Source of the DNA: Bacteroidales bacterium
Lineage (GTDB): Bacteria > Bacteroidota > Bacteroidia > Bacteroidales > Rikenellaceae
Assembly: GCA_910574205.1 (NCBI GenBank)
Contig: CAJSYJ010000003.1
Span: forward strand, 62,001 to 126,000
Reading direction: 5' to 3'
DNA: 64,000 bases
Below the pieces are notes generated by a model that made no database searches, was not told the DNA's origin, and saw nothing but the letters and a program-made list of their open reading frames with translations. The number at the start of each line of letters is the position of its first letter. Position 1 is the stretch's first letter. Below, in pieces: positions 1 to 8,737 of the stretch. The translations under genes and the position numbers were made by a program.

Positions 1-2073
1 ATTTTGCGGCTGGAACACCTGATGCGCCTCGTTCTCGAAGACCACAAGCCGCGAGTCGATTCCATGCAGGCGCGCCGCCGTGAATGCTTCGAGCGACTGG
101 GTATAGGGAATGCGGAAATCCTTCTCGCCCGTAATAATCATTATCGGAGTGTCCCAACGCTCGACCAGACGGTGCGGCGAGTGGGCATAGGAGCGCTGCG
201 CCGTCGCATTCTGCTTGTCCCAGTATGCGCCGCCGTAGTCGTTGTTGACGAAGAACAGCTCCTCGGTATGACCGTACATCGAGTCGAAGTCGAAGATGCC
301 GCAATGCGAGATGAAGGCCTTGAAGCGCTTGTCGTGCACGCCGGCAAGATAATATACCGAGTATCCGCCGTAAGATGCTCCGACGCAGCCCAGACGGTCG
401 GCATCGACCCACGGCTCGCGCGCAACTTCGTCGATCGCCGCCAGATAGTCGCGGATGTTCTGACCCGAGTAGTCGCCCGAAATCTGGTCGGTCCACTCCT
501 GGCCGAACGAGGGGCAGCCGCGGCGGTTGGGCGCCACCACGACATAGCCGCGGGCGGCCATGAGCTGGAAATTCCAGCGGTAGCTCCAAAACTGCGATAC
601 GACGCTCTGCGGTCCGCCCTGACAGTAGAGCAGCGCGGGATATCGCTTCGCAGGGTCGAAGTCGGGCGGCAGAATGACCCACGTAAGCATGCGCTTGCCG
701 TCGGTGGTAGCCACCCAGCGCTTCTCGACGCGTCCCATGCGGATGTTGTCGTAGATCTCGGCATTGACGTCGGTAAGCTGCTCCATAGCACCCGTCGAGA
801 GGTCGAGACCATACAGCTCGGTAGCCTTCGATATGGTATTCATCGCAACGACAGCCCTATCGCCCGCAACCGTCAGAGCCGTTATGTCGTGGTCGCCCGA
901 AGTCAGCAGCTCGACACTGCCGTCCATACCGATGCGGCACACCTGATGAGTTCCCTGATACGGCACGATGAAACGCAGCGCGTCGTTGCCGTCCCATATC
1001 ACGTCGGTGGCATCGTAATCGAAGCCGGCCGTAAGATCGACCGTCTCGCGCGAAGCGATGTCATAGACGATAAGACGCTGCTTGTCGGCCTCGTTGCCCG
1101 CACGACGCTGCGAACGGAAAGCTATGCGCCTGCTGTCGGGCGAGAAGACGGGGTACTTGTCGTATCCGACGAACGGCTCGGCACCGCTCTCGGCCGCGAC
1201 CGAAGACTTGTTGATGTTGACCGTCGCACCCGATTCGATATCGTAGAGGAATACGTCGGAGTCGGTCGAGACGGCATAGTCGGCACCCGCGAGCGGCTTG
1301 CACGTGTAGGCCAGCATGCGAGAGTCGGGCGAGAATGCTATCTCCGCCATGTCGAAATAGGGCGCCAGCGGCGAGTCCCACGCCGAATCCGCGCCTATCA
1401 GATCGCGTCCCCGGCCGATCTCGCCGTCGACGATATCGGCAAGGTAGACATGCAGATAGCTGCCGTCGTCCCAATAATCCCAGTGACGGCACATCAGATC
1501 GTCGTATATGCGCGCCTTGGACTTGCCCAGATCGTCATATACATCTTTCGACAGACGGTCGGCCACATGCGTGCGCACGACATACCACGCACGGGTGCCG
1601 TCGGGCGAGATGCCGAAGCCCTCGATATCTTCGCCGACCTGCGACATGCGGCGAGCCTCGGCGCCGTCGATGCCGATAGTCCACACCGCCGAGCTGCCGT
1701 CGCGGTTCGAAAGGAAAGCTATGCGGTCGTTGCCGAGCCAGACGGCCGAATGGTTGTTCGACGAGGTGTCGGTAAGCGTCTTCGTCTCTCCGCTCGAAAG
1801 GTTCATCACGCAGAGCTGCGTCACGCCCCGGTTTTCGGACATGTTGTAGGATGTGATCTGGTAGAGCAGATTCTCCGCGTCGGGCGACAGAGCCGGCGCG
1901 CCGATGCGCGACATCTTCCACATGACCTCGGGCGTGAGGATCCCGGCCTGCTTCTCGGCTTCGGTCAGCGCGTTGTCGATCGCGAGCGGCTCGGGACGCT
2001 GCCGCTGCTCGCCGCCGCCCGTGCAGGCCGCCAGCGACATGGCTGCAATAGACATAATGAATAGTTTTTTCAT
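1..2073 (-). CDS. S9 family (prolyl oligopeptidase-like) lipoprotein peptidase, C-terminus cut by window edge
   Basis: Serine peptidase of the S9 family, predicted to release short peptides in the periplasm; DPP5/acylaminoacyl peptidase-like. The reading frame is open for 691 codons from the ATG at 2073 to base 1 and leaves the window just after the catalytic His. The N-terminus is a lipoprotein signal (MKKLFIMSIAAMSLAAC, lipobox LAAC), so the protein should be membrane-anchored. Residues about 50-420 contain repeated 'SPD' turns typical of a beta-propeller. The alpha/beta-hydrolase part holds Ser567 in GASYGGYS, Asp652 in GEKDFRIPY and His684 in ENEAHQVF, a complete triad in the right order. 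A TACTTTTG element lies just upstream on the minus strand. Family assignment is secure; the exact substrate preference (DPP4, DPP5 or other) is not. Confidence 0.93.
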   Translation of the reverse strand, partial: MKKLFIMSIAAMSLAACTGGGEQRQRPEPLAIDNALTEAEKQAGILTPEVMWKMSRIGAPALSPDAENLLYQITSYNMSENRGVTQLCVMNLSSGETKTLTDTSSNNHSAVWLGNDRIAFLSNRDGSSAVWTIGIDGAEARRMSQVGEDIEGFGISPDGTRAWYVVRTHVADRLSKDVYDDLGKSKARIYDDLMCRHWDYWDDGSYLHVYLADIVDGEIGRGRDLIGADSAWDSPLAPYFDMAEIAFSPDSRMLAYTCKPLAGADYAVSTDSDVFLYDIESGATVNINKSSVAAESGAEPFVGYDKYPVFSPDSRRIAFRSQRRAGNEADKQRLIVYDIASRETVDLTAGFDYDATDVIWDGNDALRFIVPYQGTHQVCRIGMDGSVELLTSGDHDITALTVAGDRAVVAMNTISKATELYGLDLSTGAMEQLTDVNAEIYDNIRMGRVEKRWVATTDGKRMLTWVILPPDFDPAKRYPALLYCQGGPQSVVSQFWSYRWNFQLMAARGYVVVAPNRRGCPSFGQEWTDQISGDYSGQNIRDYLAAIDEVAREPWVDADRLGCVGASYGGYSVYYLAGVHDKRFKAFISHCGIFDFDSMYGHTEELFFVNNDYGGAYWDKQNATAQRSYAHSPHRLVERWDTPIMIITGEKDFRIPYTQSLEAFTAARLHGIDSRLVVFENEAHQVFQPQN

Positions 2074-2099
2074 ATTGTTTCGATAAATTTGGTTTCGTC

Positions 2100-2107
2100 C
2101 AAAAGTA
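2100..2107 (-). promoter_or_regulatory. -7 promoter element (TACTTTTG) for S9 peptidase
   Basis: On the minus strand this reads TACTTTTG, matching the Bacteroidota -7 consensus TAnnTTTG, and it lies 26 bases before the start codon. No clear TTTG -33 box is at the expected distance, so support is partial. Confidence 0.45.
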
Positions 2108-2180
2108 CGGGTTGCGACCCTCGGCACTGCGCCGCGGACGATATTCTCGCCCGGGGCGTGTCGAATCGTCGATTTTTTCG

Positions 2181-2188
2181 TATCTTCG
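2181..2188 (+). promoter_or_regulatory. -7 promoter-like element (TATCTTCG) for NUDIX-porX-tsaE
   Basis: TATCTTCG differs by one base from the TAnnTTTG consensus and sits 23 bases before the NUDIX start. It faces away from the S9 peptidase promoter, so the two units are divergent. No -33 box recognised. Confidence 0.4.
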
Positions 2189-2211
2189 CTCGCAATACCG
2201 AACGAAGCGAC

Positions 2212-2868
2212 ATGAAGAGCCACACTCTATATTTTACCGATACGCGCGTGGTCATCGCCGACCGCTGCCCCGCAGAGGGCTATGCGGTGCTTCCGACCGA
2301 CGACTGCCGGATCGCGAGAGCGAATATAGTCAAAAAAGTCGAGACGGACAAATTCATCGCCGTCATTACGCCCGACCCCGACGCAACGCTCGCGCATCTG
2401 CTCTCGCAGCTGTTCGTCGTCGAGGCTGCCGGCGGCATCGTCAGAGACGAGCAGGGCAGGTTGCTGATGATACGCTGCCGCGACCGCTGGGACCTGCCCA
2501 AAGGACATATCGAGACGGGCGAGAGTGCGGTCGAGGCCGCTCTGCGCGAGGTAAGGGAGGAGACGGGCATCGTGGCCGAAGCCCTGCGGCATGCGGCCAC
2601 GACGATCCACTGCTACGACACCTACGGGCGCTGGGAGGCCAAGCGCACGCACTGGTTCGCCATGCGACGCGTCGCGGGCGAGCCTGCACCGCAGACCGCC
2701 GAGGGCATTACATCCGCCGCATGGTGCGGCCAGGCCGAGACCGCGAGCAATCTTTTGTCGTCGTACAGCACAATTATTGATCTTCTCGGGACGTTATCAT
2801 CGGTAGAGAACAACCGTGCAACCGGCTATGCAGCGGAGGGTTGCGCCGCAAAAACGAAAATGCTATGA
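2212..2868 (+). CDS. NUDIX hydrolase domain protein
   Basis: A 218-residue protein with a perfect Nudix box at residues 98-120: Gly98, Glu104 and the REVREETGI segment that binds the catalytic metal. Such enzymes hydrolyse nucleoside diphosphate-linked compounds; the substrate cannot be told from sequence. About 70 residues precede the Nudix fold and have no recognised domain. The start at 2212 is preferred over an upstream in-frame ATG because it follows the -7-like element; the upstream ATG lies inside the divergent promoter region. The stop codon overlaps the next gene's start (ATGA at 2865-2868), so this protein and PorX are probably translationally coupled. Confidence 0.88.
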   Translation: MKSHTLYFTDTRVVIADRCPAEGYAVLPTDDCRIARANIVKKVETDKFIAVITPDPDATLAHLLSQLFVVEAAGGIVRDEQGRLLMIRCRDRWDLPKGHIETGESAVEAALREVREETGIVAEALRHAATTIHCYDTYGRWEAKRTHWFAMRRVAGEPAPQTAEGITSAAWCGQAETASNLLSSYSTIIDLLGTLSSVENNRATGYAAEGCAAKTKML

Positions 2869-4415
2869 CAAAGATACTCTGGGTCGACGACGAGATCGAG
2901 CTTCTCAAACCCCACGTCATGTTCCTCGCGGCCAAAGGCTACGAGGTAGACACATGCAACAACGGCTACGACGCGGTCGACATGGCCACGGCCACGGCAT
3001 ACGACCTTATCATCCTCGACGAGATGATGCCCGGCATGACGGGGCTGGAAACGCTGCCGCTGATAAAGAACGTGCGCCCAGCAACGCCCGTGATAATGGT
3101 CACCAAGAGCGAGGAGGAGAACATCATGGACAAGGCCATAGGCTCGAAGATAGCCGACTACATCATAAAGCCGGTCAACCCCAATCAGGTGCTGCTTTCG
3201 ATCAAGAAGAACCTGCATTCGCAGCAGCTCGTAACCGAGCAGACCACGGCCGACTACCGCGCCGAGTTCGGGCGCATAGCGGCGCAGCAGCAGATGGCTC
3301 AGACATTTCAGGACTGGTGCGGGCTCTACCGCCGTCTGACCGGCTGGGAGATCGAGCTGGCCGACTCGACCGACCAGAGCATCAAGGAGGTGCTCGCCTA
3401 TCAGAAGAACGAGGCCAACCAGGAGTTCTGCAAGTTCGTCAGACGCAACTACTACGACTGGATCAACCGCCGCGGCGACGACATACCGGTCATGTCGCAC
3501 ACGCTGATGCGGCAGCGCATACTGCCGCAGATCGATCAGTCGCAGCGCACGACGCTGCTTTTGATCGACAACATGCGCTACGACCAGTGGCGCACCATAA
3601 GTCCGCTTCTGAGAAGCTATTACGAAGTCGCGGGCGACGACTTCTACTGCTCGATACTGCCCACGGCGACGCAGTATGCGCGCAACGCGCTGTTCGCAGG
3701 ACTGATGCCGCTGGCCATAGACCGCCTCATGCCCGACCGCTGGCTCAACGACAACGAGGACGGCGGCAAGAACCAGTACGAGGAGGAGTTTCTGCGCCGT
3801 CTGCTCGCGCAGACCGGCAAGAGCTATAAGACCACATTCGACAAGCTCGTGCGCCCCGAGGCCGGACGCCGCCTCATAGAGAACATACGCCGCGTCTACG
3901 AGGCCGACTTCTCGGTCATAGTATACAACTTTCTCGATATACTCTCGCACGCACGCACCGAGACCGACGTGATACGCGAGCTTACCGACGACGAGGCTTC
4001 GTTCCGCTCGCTGACGCGTTCGTGGTTCGAACATTCGGAGCTCTTCACGCTGCTCAAACTGCTGTCGGAAAACGGGCATACGGTCATCATAACATCCGAC
4101 CACGGCACGATCCGCGTCGACAACCCCGTGCGCGTGACGGGCGATCGGGAGACATCGCCCAATCTGCGCTACAAGACCGGCCGCAACCTCTCCTACAACT
4201 CGCGCGACGTATACGAAGTGCTGCGCCCCGAGGATATACAGCTGCCGTCGAGCAACCTCACGTCGAGCTACATATTCGCCTACAACCGCGACTTTCTTGT
4301 CTACAACAACGACGCAAACAAATATATACGCTACTACCGCAACACGTTCCAGCACGGCGGCATCTCGATGGAGGAGATGATAGTGCCCTACATAGTCCTG
4401 AAACCCAAACGCTGA
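2865..4415 (+). CDS. porX: PorX-type response regulator with C-terminal PglZ (alkaline-phosphatase-fold) domain
   Basis: A 516-residue two-domain regulator. The N-terminal receiver domain (about 1-125) has the acidic pair Asp8/Asp9, phospho-acceptor Asp52 in LIILDEMMPG, and the conserved VTKSEEE segment. The C-terminal half is a PglZ domain of the alkaline phosphatase superfamily, with metal-ligand-type motifs at Asp235 (LLLIDNMRYD) and Asp412/His413 (TSDHGTI). In Porphyromonas and Flavobacterium, PorX with the kinase PorY controls type IX secretion genes, and the PglZ domain is a zinc-dependent phosphodiesterase. The kinase gene is not adjacent here, as is usual. It starts inside the NUDIX stop codon. 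Length and domain order match the family; function in this organism is inferred by homology. Confidence 0.93.
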   Translation: MTKILWVDDEIELLKPHVMFLAAKGYEVDTCNNGYDAVDMATATAYDLIILDEMMPGMTGLETLPLIKNVRPATPVIMVTKSEEENIMDKAIGSKIADYIIKPVNPNQVLLSIKKNLHSQQLVTEQTTADYRAEFGRIAAQQQMAQTFQDWCGLYRRLTGWEIELADSTDQSIKEVLAYQKNEANQEFCKFVRRNYYDWINRRGDDIPVMSHTLMRQRILPQIDQSQRTTLLLIDNMRYDQWRTISPLLRSYYEVAGDDFYCSILPTATQYARNALFAGLMPLAIDRLMPDRWLNDNEDGGKNQYEEEFLRRLLAQTGKSYKTTFDKLVRPEAGRRLIENIRRVYEADFSVIVYNFLDILSHARTETDVIRELTDDEASFRSLTRSWFEHSELFTLLKLLSENGHTVIITSDHGTIRVDNPVRVTGDRETSPNLRYKTGRNLSYNSRDVYEVLRPEDIQLPSSNLTSSYIFAYNRDFLVYNNDANKYIRYYRNTFQHGGISMEEMIVPYIVLKPKR

Positions 4416-4460
4416 CCGCCGCCCCTTGCGGCAGCGGCCGGCAGAACACACGAAGATACA

Positions 4461-4874
4461 ATGAAACAACTGACAGCAGAATCGCCCGAGGAGCTCGACA
4501 CGGTGGCCGAAGAGGTCGTATCGGCACTCGACGGGCGCACCGTAGTAGCCCTCTACGGAACAATGGGCGCAGGCAAGACCACGCTCGTAAGCCGCATCGC
4601 AGCGCATCTGGGAGCCGACGACACGGTTACCAGCCCTACATTCGCCATAGTCAACCAGTATAGCGGCGAGAGCGGCGCAATCTACCATTTCGACATGTAC
4701 CGCATAGAGCGTATCGAGGAGGCGCTCGACTTCGGCTGCGAGGAGTATCTCTCGTCGGGCGACCTGTGCCTTATCGAATGGCCTGAGAAGATAGCTCCGC
4801 TGCTGCCCGACGATATGATGAAGGTCACGATCGAGGTCACGGGCGAGCGCAGCCGGCGCTTCATCATAGAGTGA
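4461..4874 (+). CDS. tsaE: tRNA threonylcarbamoyladenosine biosynthesis ATPase TsaE
   Basis: A 137-residue P-loop protein that works with TsaB and TsaD to place the threonylcarbamoyl group on A37 of ANN-decoding tRNAs. The family signatures are all visible: Walker A GTMGAGKT at residues 33-40, TSPTF, HFDMYR and the EWPE motif. Length fits TsaE (about 135-160 residues). It lies 45 bases after porX on the same strand and probably shares its transcript; a hairpin follows at 4931. Confidence 0.95.
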   Translation: MKQLTAESPEELDTVAEEVVSALDGRTVVALYGTMGAGKTTLVSRIAAHLGADDTVTSPTFAIVNQYSGESGAIYHFDMYRIERIEEALDFGCEEYLSSGDLCLIEWPEKIAPLLPDDMMKVTIEVTGERSRRFIIE

Positions 4875-4930
4875 CGCCCGCCGCCGGCAGGCGACAGGCG
4901 CATGATCGGGACGGCATGATTCGGCTACGT

Positions 4931-4969
4931 GGCCGCACGGCACTGATGCGGCCGGATTCTTTGCTTTTT
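4931..4969 (+). terminator. Probable terminator after tsaE
   Basis: Seven-base inverted repeat GGCCGCA/TGCGGCC (4931-4937 and 4947-4953) followed by a T-rich run at 4965-4969. The T-run overlaps the -33 region of the trigger factor promoter, so the two units abut tightly. Confidence 0.6.
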
Positions 4970-4990
4970 CAATTTAATTTCTTATCTTTG
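4960..4990 (+). promoter_or_regulatory. Bacteroidota-type promoter for trigger factor
   Basis: TTTG at 4960-4963, a 19-base spacer and TATCTTTG at 4983-4990 match the primary sigma factor (sigmaABfr) consensus exactly. The predicted leader before the ATG at 5041 is about 45 bases. Confidence 0.85.
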
Positions 4991-5040
4991 CGCACCCGAT
5001 ATGCGGAGTTTGGAATAGTAAATTACAAAATATTGAGATC

Positions 5041-6372
5041 ATGAATATTACAAGAGAGAATCGCGAGCAGGGCACATCGCTTTTGAAGGTCGTCGTCGAC
5101 ACCAACGATTACGGCGAGGCGGTAGACAAGCAGCTGCGCGAGATGAAGCGCAAGGCCAATATCCCGGGATTCCGTCCCGGCATGGTGCCTATGGGCATCG
5201 TCAAGAAGATGTATGGCAAGGGCATCCTGGCCGAGCAGTCGTACCGCACGGCGTCGAATGCCGTATTCGAGTATTTGCAGAAGGAGAAGATCGACTATCT
5301 GGGCGATGTGATTCCGTCGGACGAGCAGGGCGACTTCGACTTCGACAACAACACCGAGTTCGAGTTCCTGTTCGAGATCGGCGAGGCTCCGAAGATCGAC
5401 ATGACGCTCTCGGCGGAGAAGGACAAGCTGACCTACAACAAGATCAAGGTCGACAAGAAGATGCACGAGGACTACCGCTCCAACTATCTGCGCCGCTACG
5501 GCCGTCTGGTAGACGTCGAGACCGTCGAGAAGGACGAGGCGCTGAACGTCACGCTCGACAACGGCGAGCTGCGCATCGAGGAGGCCTACGTGGGTCTGAT
5601 CTCGATGAGCGAGCAGGAGCGAGCACCTTTCATCGGCAAGCAGGTGGGCTACAAGACCCAGGTCGACATCAACGAGCTCTACAAGAAGCCCGAGCAGCGT
5701 GCCGCTGTATTGCAGGTCAAGGCCGAGGAGCTGGAAGGCATCAACCCCAAGTTCGAGTTGGAGATAACCAAGATACGCCGTTTCGCCGATCCCGAGCTCA
5801 ACGAGGAGTTCTTCAAGATGGCGTTCCCCGCAGGCAACGTCACATCGGAGAAGGAGTTCGACAAGTTCATCGATGAGGACATCGAGCGCGAGTTGAAGCG
5901 TGAGACGGACTATCTGTTTACCATGCAGCTGCGCGACTACATCCTCGACAAGGCGGCTCTGGCCATGCCGGTCGAGTTCCTCAAACGCTGGCTCTATGTC
6001 ATCAACGAGGGCAAGTTCTCGCGCGAGGATATCGAGAAGGATTTCGATCAGTTCCTCAAAATGTTTACGTGGAATTACTTGCAGAAGCACTTCATCGAGC
6101 AGGGTCAGCTGACCGTCACGGCCGACGAGGCGATGGAGGAGGCCAAGGTCTTCGCTCAGGCTCAGTTCGCGCAGTACGGCATGCCGTCGGCACCTGCCGA
6201 GATGCTCGAAAATTTCGCCAAGCAGATCATGGAGAACAAGGAGCAGCAGTCGAAGGTCTACGAGAAGCTCTACGAGGTAAAGGTCGTCGAGTATCTCAAA
6301 TCGCAGATCAAGGTATCGGAGAAATCGATCTCGGCCGACGACTTCGCAAAACTTGCAAAAGAGGTGGCCTAA
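5041..6372 (+). CDS. tig: Trigger factor, ribosome-associated chaperone
   Basis: A 443-residue protein matching trigger factor of Bacteroidota, which binds nascent chains at the ribosome exit tunnel. The N-terminal ribosome-binding domain carries the signature loop GFRPGMVPMGIVKKMYGK near residue 40 (GFRxGxxP). The rest is rich in Lys/Glu helices as in the C-terminal chaperone cradle. The middle segment (about 145-245) is a poor match to a classical FKBP-type PPIase domain, so prolyl isomerase activity is doubtful. It precedes clpP and clpX, the classical tig-clpP-clpX order, but has its own promoter and terminator. Confidence 0.93.
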   Translation: MNITRENREQGTSLLKVVVDTNDYGEAVDKQLREMKRKANIPGFRPGMVPMGIVKKMYGKGILAEQSYRTASNAVFEYLQKEKIDYLGDVIPSDEQGDFDFDNNTEFEFLFEIGEAPKIDMTLSAEKDKLTYNKIKVDKKMHEDYRSNYLRRYGRLVDVETVEKDEALNVTLDNGELRIEEAYVGLISMSEQERAPFIGKQVGYKTQVDINELYKKPEQRAAVLQVKAEELEGINPKFELEITKIRRFADPELNEEFFKMAFPAGNVTSEKEFDKFIDEDIERELKRETDYLFTMQLRDYILDKAALAMPVEFLKRWLYVINEGKFSREDIEKDFDQFLKMFTWNYLQKHFIEQGQLTVTADEAMEEAKVFAQAQFAQYGMPSAPAEMLENFAKQIMENKEQQSKVYEKLYEVKVVEYLKSQIKVSEKSISADDFAKLAKEVA

Positions 6373-6405
6373 GGGTTGTTTCTTAACTGAAAAATATATA
6401 TATTT

Positions 6406-6446
6406 GAATCCCGTAGCGACCGTAAGGCCGTCGACGGGATTCTTTA
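6406..6446 (+). terminator. Rho-independent terminator after trigger factor
   Basis: Perfect nine-base inverted repeat GAATCCCGT/ACGGGATTC (6406-6414 and 6434-6442), then TTTAAT. It separates tig from clpP. Confidence 0.75.
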
Positions 6447-6522
6447 ATATGCGCCCTCCAAGCAAGGCACTGTTTTTGAGCCCCCGGCCATGAGGTGTAA
6501 GCAACAAACTAAAAAACATGTT

Positions 6523-7191
6523 ATGACTGAATTTGAAAAATATGCGATACGGCACCGCGGCATCGGATCGTTGAAATTGCACGACTACCGCTCTATCGTC
6601 GACGACTACGTATCGCCCACGATCATAGAGGAGCGTCGTCTCAATGTCGCTACGATGGACGTATTCTCGCGGTTGATGATGGACCGCATCATATTTCTCG
6701 GCGCACCGATCTACGACGATGCGGCCAATATCATTCAGGCGCAGCTGCTGTTTCTCGAATCGGTCGATGCCCAGAAGGATATACAGCTCTACATAAACTC
6801 GCCTGGCGGTTCGGTCTCGGCCGGACTGGGCATCTACGACACCATGCAGCTCATAGCGAGCGATGTGGCGACCATATGCACCGGCCTTGCGGCCTCTATG
6901 GGCGCCGTGCTGCTCACGGCCGGTCAGGCAGGCAAGCGCACGGCACTGCCCCACTCTCGCATAATGATCCACCAGCCGCTGGGCGGGGCGCAGGGTCAGG
7001 CGTCGGATATCGAGATCACGGCGCGCGAGATACTGCGCACCAAGCGCGAGCTGTACGAGATACTGTCGCACCACTCGGGCGTCGAATACTCCAAGATCGA
7101 GGCCGATGCCGACCGCGACCACTGGCTCTCGGCCGCCGAGGCCTGCGACTATGGTCTGATAGACAACGTACTGACCAAGCGCGAAAAATAA
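6523..7191 (+). CDS. clpP: ATP-dependent Clp protease proteolytic subunit
   Basis: A 222-residue serine protease that forms the tetradecameric degradation chamber used by ClpX. The catalytic triad is visible at Ser125 ([10 protein letters not shown]), His150 (MIHQP) and Asp199 (DRDHW); the spacing equals that of E. coli Ser111, His136 and Asp185 with a constant offset of 14. The oligomerisation/substrate segment [11 protein letters not shown] is present. The ATG at 6523 is chosen over an in-frame ATG at 6490 because the family begins close to this point; a short propeptide is plausible. The 173-base gap before clpX shows no terminator, so the two are probably co-transcribed. Confidence 0.96.
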   Translation: MTEFEKYAIRHRGIGSLKLHDYRSIVDDYVSPTIIEERRLNVATMDVFSRLMMDRIIFLGAPIYDDAANIIQAQLLFLESVDAQKDIQLYINSPGGSVSAGLGIYDTMQLIASDVATICTGLAASMGAVLLTAGQAGKRTALPHSRIMIHQPLGGAQGQASDIEITAREILRTKRELYEILSHHSGVEYSKIEADADRDHWLSAAEACDYGLIDNVLTKREK

Positions 7192-7364
7192 TAGGCCGCA
7201 TATATCGCCATAAGGACGACCCGGAGCAGAGCGCCCGGAGTCTTACATACGAGCAGTATAGAGAGCGGCGTCGTAAACGGCGCAAGATGCCGTCGCGGCC
7301 GACAGCATGCGAGGCCGCCGAAAGAGTTAAACAGATAAAAGCACCAAAAACAAAAGATATTCCA

Positions 7365-8666
7365 ATGAGTCAGAAAGGAGTTCGCAAGGGAGCAGACCAG
7401 AGCTCGGAGAGATGTTCGTTCTGCGGTTCGGAACGCTCCGAGGTCGAGTTGATGTTCAACGGCACCGGCGGCGCGATGATATGCAACCGCTGCATCGAGC
7501 ACGGATACAAGATACTTACCGACAACAATATGACAGCGGCCAAGGGCAACGGCCGCCGCGGCGGAGCCTCGGCCTTCAAGCCGCTCAGGCAAGAGGATCT
7601 GTTGAAGCCCGCACAGATCAAGGAGTTCCTCGACCAGTACGTCATAGGACAGGACGCCGCCAAGCGCTACATGTCGGTAGCCGTATACAACCATTACAAA
7701 CGTCTGCTGGCCGCATCGATGCCCAAAAGCGAGGATGACGATGTAGAGCTGGACAAGTCGAACATAGTCATCGTTGGACAGACCGGTACGGGCAAGACGC
7801 TTATCGCACGCACCATAGCGCGGCTTCTGAAAGTGCCCTTCTCGATCGTCGATGCTACGGTGCTGACCGAGGCAGGTTATGTGGGCGAGGATGTCGAGAG
7901 CATCCTGAGCCGCCTGTTGCAGGTGGCCGACTACGATGTCGAGGCTGCGCAGCGCGGCATAATCTTCATCGACGAGATCGACAAGATAGCCCGCAAGAGC
8001 GACAACCCCTCCATTACGCGCGACGTGTCGGGCGAGGGCGTGCAGCAGGCGCTGTTGAAGATCCTCGAAGGCACGACGGTCAACGTACCGCCCAAGGGCG
8101 GACGCAAACACCCCGACCAGGAGTATATACAGGTAGACACGCGCAACATTCTGTTCATCTGCGGCGGCGCCTTCGACGGCATCGAGAAGAAGATCGCACA
8201 GCGCATGAACACCAACGCCATAGGCTACGGCGCATCCGTAAGGCGCACCCTCGACCGCGAGAACATGATGCAGTACATCATGCCCCAGGACCTTAAATCG
8301 TTCGGTCTGATACCCGAGCTGGTGGGACGTCTTCCGGTGCTTACATACATGGAGCCGCTCTCGCGCGAGGCCCTGAGATCGATCCTTACCGAGCCGCGCA
8401 ACTCTATCGTAAAGCAGTATGTCAAGCTATTCGCTCTGGACGGCGTAAAGCTGTCGTTCGACGACGATGTGCTGGACTTCATCGTCGACAAGGCCGAGGA
8501 GTATCGTCTCGGCGCACGAGGCCTGAGGTCGATATGCGAGGCCGTGATGATGGATACGATGTTCGAGCTGCCGTCGAAGCAGTGCGACGAGTTTACCGTG
8601 ACGTTGCCGTATGCAAAGCAAAAGATCGACAATGCCGATTTAATCGAGCTGAAACGCGTCGGATAA
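7365..8666 (+). CDS. clpX: ATP-dependent Clp protease ATP-binding subunit ClpX
   Basis: A 433-residue AAA+ unfoldase that feeds substrates to ClpP. The N-terminal zinc-binding domain has Cys17, Cys20, Cys40 and Cys43. Walker A is GQTGTGKT at 138-145 and Walker B is in IIFIDEIDK; the ClpX-specific pore-loop and sensor regions follow, including the [12 protein letters not shown] sensor-2 segment. The in-frame ATG at 7365 fits the family N-terminus. Length is typical. It lies directly downstream of clpP. Confidence 0.96.
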   Translation: MSQKGVRKGADQSSERCSFCGSERSEVELMFNGTGGAMICNRCIEHGYKILTDNNMTAAKGNGRRGGASAFKPLRQEDLLKPAQIKEFLDQYVIGQDAAKRYMSVAVYNHYKRLLAASMPKSEDDDVELDKSNIVIVGQTGTGKTLIARTIARLLKVPFSIVDATVLTEAGYVGEDVESILSRLLQVADYDVEAAQRGIIFIDEIDKIARKSDNPSITRDVSGEGVQQALLKILEGTTVNVPPKGGRKHPDQEYIQVDTRNILFICGGAFDGIEKKIAQRMNTNAIGYGASVRRTLDRENMMQYIMPQDLKSFGLIPELVGRLPVLTYMEPLSREALRSILTEPRNSIVKQYVKLFALDGVKLSFDDDVLDFIVDKAEEYRLGARGLRSICEAVMMDTMFELPSKQCDEFTVTLPYAKQKIDNADLIELKRVG

Positions 8667-8678
8667 ACAAAATTTGAA

Positions 8679-8686
8679 TATCTTTG
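8679..8686 (+). promoter_or_regulatory. -7 promoter element (TATCTTTG) for transketolase
   Basis: Exact -7 consensus, beginning 12 bases after the clpX stop codon and 51 bases before the transketolase ATG. No TTTG lies 18-21 bases upstream, so the -33 element is weak or absent. Confidence 0.6.
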
Positions 8687-8737
8687 CATCGCAAAAGGAA
8701 ACAAAAACGACAAGAAACGAAACAATCCAATACTGCA